Shown in pieces: positions 62,737 through 64,000 of a stretch of 64,000 bases of DNA. This stretch comes from Cryptomeria japonica (lineage: Eukaryota > Streptophyta > Pinopsida > Cupressales > Cupressaceae): the NCBI RefSeq assembly GCF_030272615.1, contig NC_081409.1:25305406-25369405 (forward strand). The letters are read 5' to 3'. Every line of letters starts with the position of its first letter. Within the stretch, counting starts at the first letter, position 1. The notes under the pieces are model-generated. The model saw nothing but the letters and a program-made list of their open reading frames with translations. It was not told the origin of the DNA and ran no database searches. The position numbers were made by a program, and so were the translations under genes.

Positions 62737-63129
62737 GATCATATAGTGTTAGATGTGGTCATCGAAGGACCAATACATCTAGATATAGTCTACATTTTTA
62801 TTGTATATCGATCTGGACATGGCATATGCCATATTTTTGTAAAACTTTAATTGACTTGGCATATATGCCATTTTTTGTATACATACACAATTATTGTGCA
62901 TTTTGATATATATAAATGTTGATATTCAATCCAAAAAATGTGCATTGTGTTCATTATTGTGCATTTTGTTGATATTGATTTGATATTCGGTACATACACA
63001 ATTTGTTCATTGTGTTCATTATTATGCATTTTGATATATATAAATATGTTTTTATAATTGATATAGTTAATTTTTGCTCAAACAAAGACATACAATTCAT
63101 TATGTGAGCAATATATCCAAAGCGCTCAA
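62737..63129. other. AT-rich intergenic DNA with short repeated words
   Basis: Short palindromes built on GGCATATGCC (about 62819-62875) and repeats of TTGTGCATTTTGATATATATAAA (about 62894 and 63022). No gene is supported. Confidence 0.4.
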
Positions 63130-63430
63130 TGAAATAAGTTTGAATGACAACAAACAAGCTTACAAAATTGTAATAAAAGAGCCTCCAACACACAATCATT
63201 AAAATTTGTCTCTACCTAAAATAGTAGTTGCAAGCTAGGTATTGCCAAAACCAGTGGCTTGCTAATCAATTACTTTAGCTAAACAAATGTCTTTTCTTGA
63301 ATTCTACCCCATATAAAAGACTTAACAATTGCCATCATGGAATATGAAGCATTGCAACTGTGGAATATGATTTGATAAGATTTTTTAGATATTGAACTAC
63401 CCCTAGAAAAATCCATGTCTCAATCACAAT
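63130..63430 (-). mobile_element. Ty3/gypsy reverse transcriptase-RNase H fragment
   Basis: The minus strand carries degraded echoes of the Ty3/gypsy connection between reverse transcriptase and RNase H. There is a stretch like KPLVLAIPSLQ, then VETNFNDCVLEALLLQF, corresponding to the family's KPVLALPDF and VETDASxxGIGAVLLQ. It is a broken fossil with several interruptions. Neither ends nor LTRs were found. Confidence 0.55.
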
Positions 63431-64000
63431 GAAAGTCTTTGATCTCTTCAAAATAGCTTCCACTTTTACTAAATTCCCAATAATAGTTGGATCCTTGTCT
63501 GATAAATTTTGATCTTAGCTACTCCATAGACCTAGCTAATCTTTGATATCAGACTTAGAAAACTAATCGGTGTATTTGGTGACTGCCCTTTTATAAAGTT
63601 AAATGAATATTTGCCTATGTAATCAGCATTATGAATGTAAACAACAAAAAACTATTTTCTACAATCATGGGTTACAATGAAATAAGGCGATTTGATAAGC
63701 TTTTTGATGCTCGCAATGTTTGAATTTGGGTTTTTGTCTTGTTTTGTGTTGTTTCATCTAAATAAGGTCATTTGGGACCTTTAATAATCATTTGAAGTCA
63801 TTTGTGAAAGTTTGGGGTCATTTGGATAAAAGGTGTAAAAGTTGCTCAGTTGTTGTCAAGGTTGCAAGATAGGCTAAATTTGATTTTGTTCATCGTGGGC
63901 ATGAACTAGCAACATGAGCATGTCCGGGTGGGCATGTTTACGGTAGGCATGCTCCTATTGTGCTTCCCAACTATTTGGAACATCTAGAGCCATACCCTAC
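63431..64000. other. Unclassified DNA at the window end
   Basis: Possibly more of the same retroelement. GGTCATTTGG-like words recur at 63765-63835. No gene is supported. Confidence 0.35.

Overview
The window looks like nuclear DNA of a seed plant, most probably a conifer. It has GT-AG introns of up to 2.5 kb, very low gene density, plant-type Ty3/gypsy and copia LTR elements, a LINE tail, tRNA-derived SINEs and long AT-rich microsatellites. The conifer call is an inference from repeat style and gene spacing; nothing here proves a species.

Two host genes are clear and look intact. Both are on the + strand and about 22 kb apart (gene 1 at 12274-17100, gene 2 at 38915-44822). Each has six exons with the same splice phases, and exons 2 to 6 have the same lengths (190, 146, 68, 103 and 114 nt). 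They encode 553- and 539-residue acyl-activating enzymes of the peroxisomal 4CL-like class, closest by recall to Arabidopsis OPCL1 (OPC-8:0 CoA ligase of jasmonate synthesis). The proteins end in SRL and SKL, type 1 peroxisomal targeting signals. They are an old tandem duplicate pair pushed apart by repeats. The first has a TATA box, W-box cores and a CACGTG G-box just upstream. The second has a roughly 1 kb TA-flanked inverted-repeat element, whose right end is duplicated, in its promoter.

Layout. 1-9.7 kb: broken Ty3/gypsy material, with gag, protease and integrase-tail parts and then a polypurine tract and 3' LTR. 9.7-12.0 kb: featureless AT-rich DNA. 12.0-17.4 kb: gene 1, whose second intron holds a 71-bp tandem repeat and a LINE tail. 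18.9-19.4 kb: a 268-bp tandem duplication. 22.9-23.5 kb: a 600-bp TA/TACA/TATG microsatellite. 24.1-28.0 kb: two solo LTRs of one family with perfect 5-bp target duplications. 28-37 kb: copia-like ends, a SINE and a truncated relative of the large element described next. 37.6-45.1 kb: the TA-flanked element and gene 2. 48.1-49.8 kb: a MITE-like element and a solo LTR. 50.18-58.87 kb: a structurally whole non-autonomous LTR element (TSD ATATG) with a single 1067-codon frame carrying a retropepsin-like domain and a G-patch. 60.0-62.7 kb: an unrecognised, decayed multi-exon gene made largely of short phase-0 exons. 63.1-63.4 kb: a Ty3/gypsy RNase H fragment.

The two ligase genes would act in the same compartment and probably on overlapping substrates. 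Nothing else in the window is functionally linked to them.
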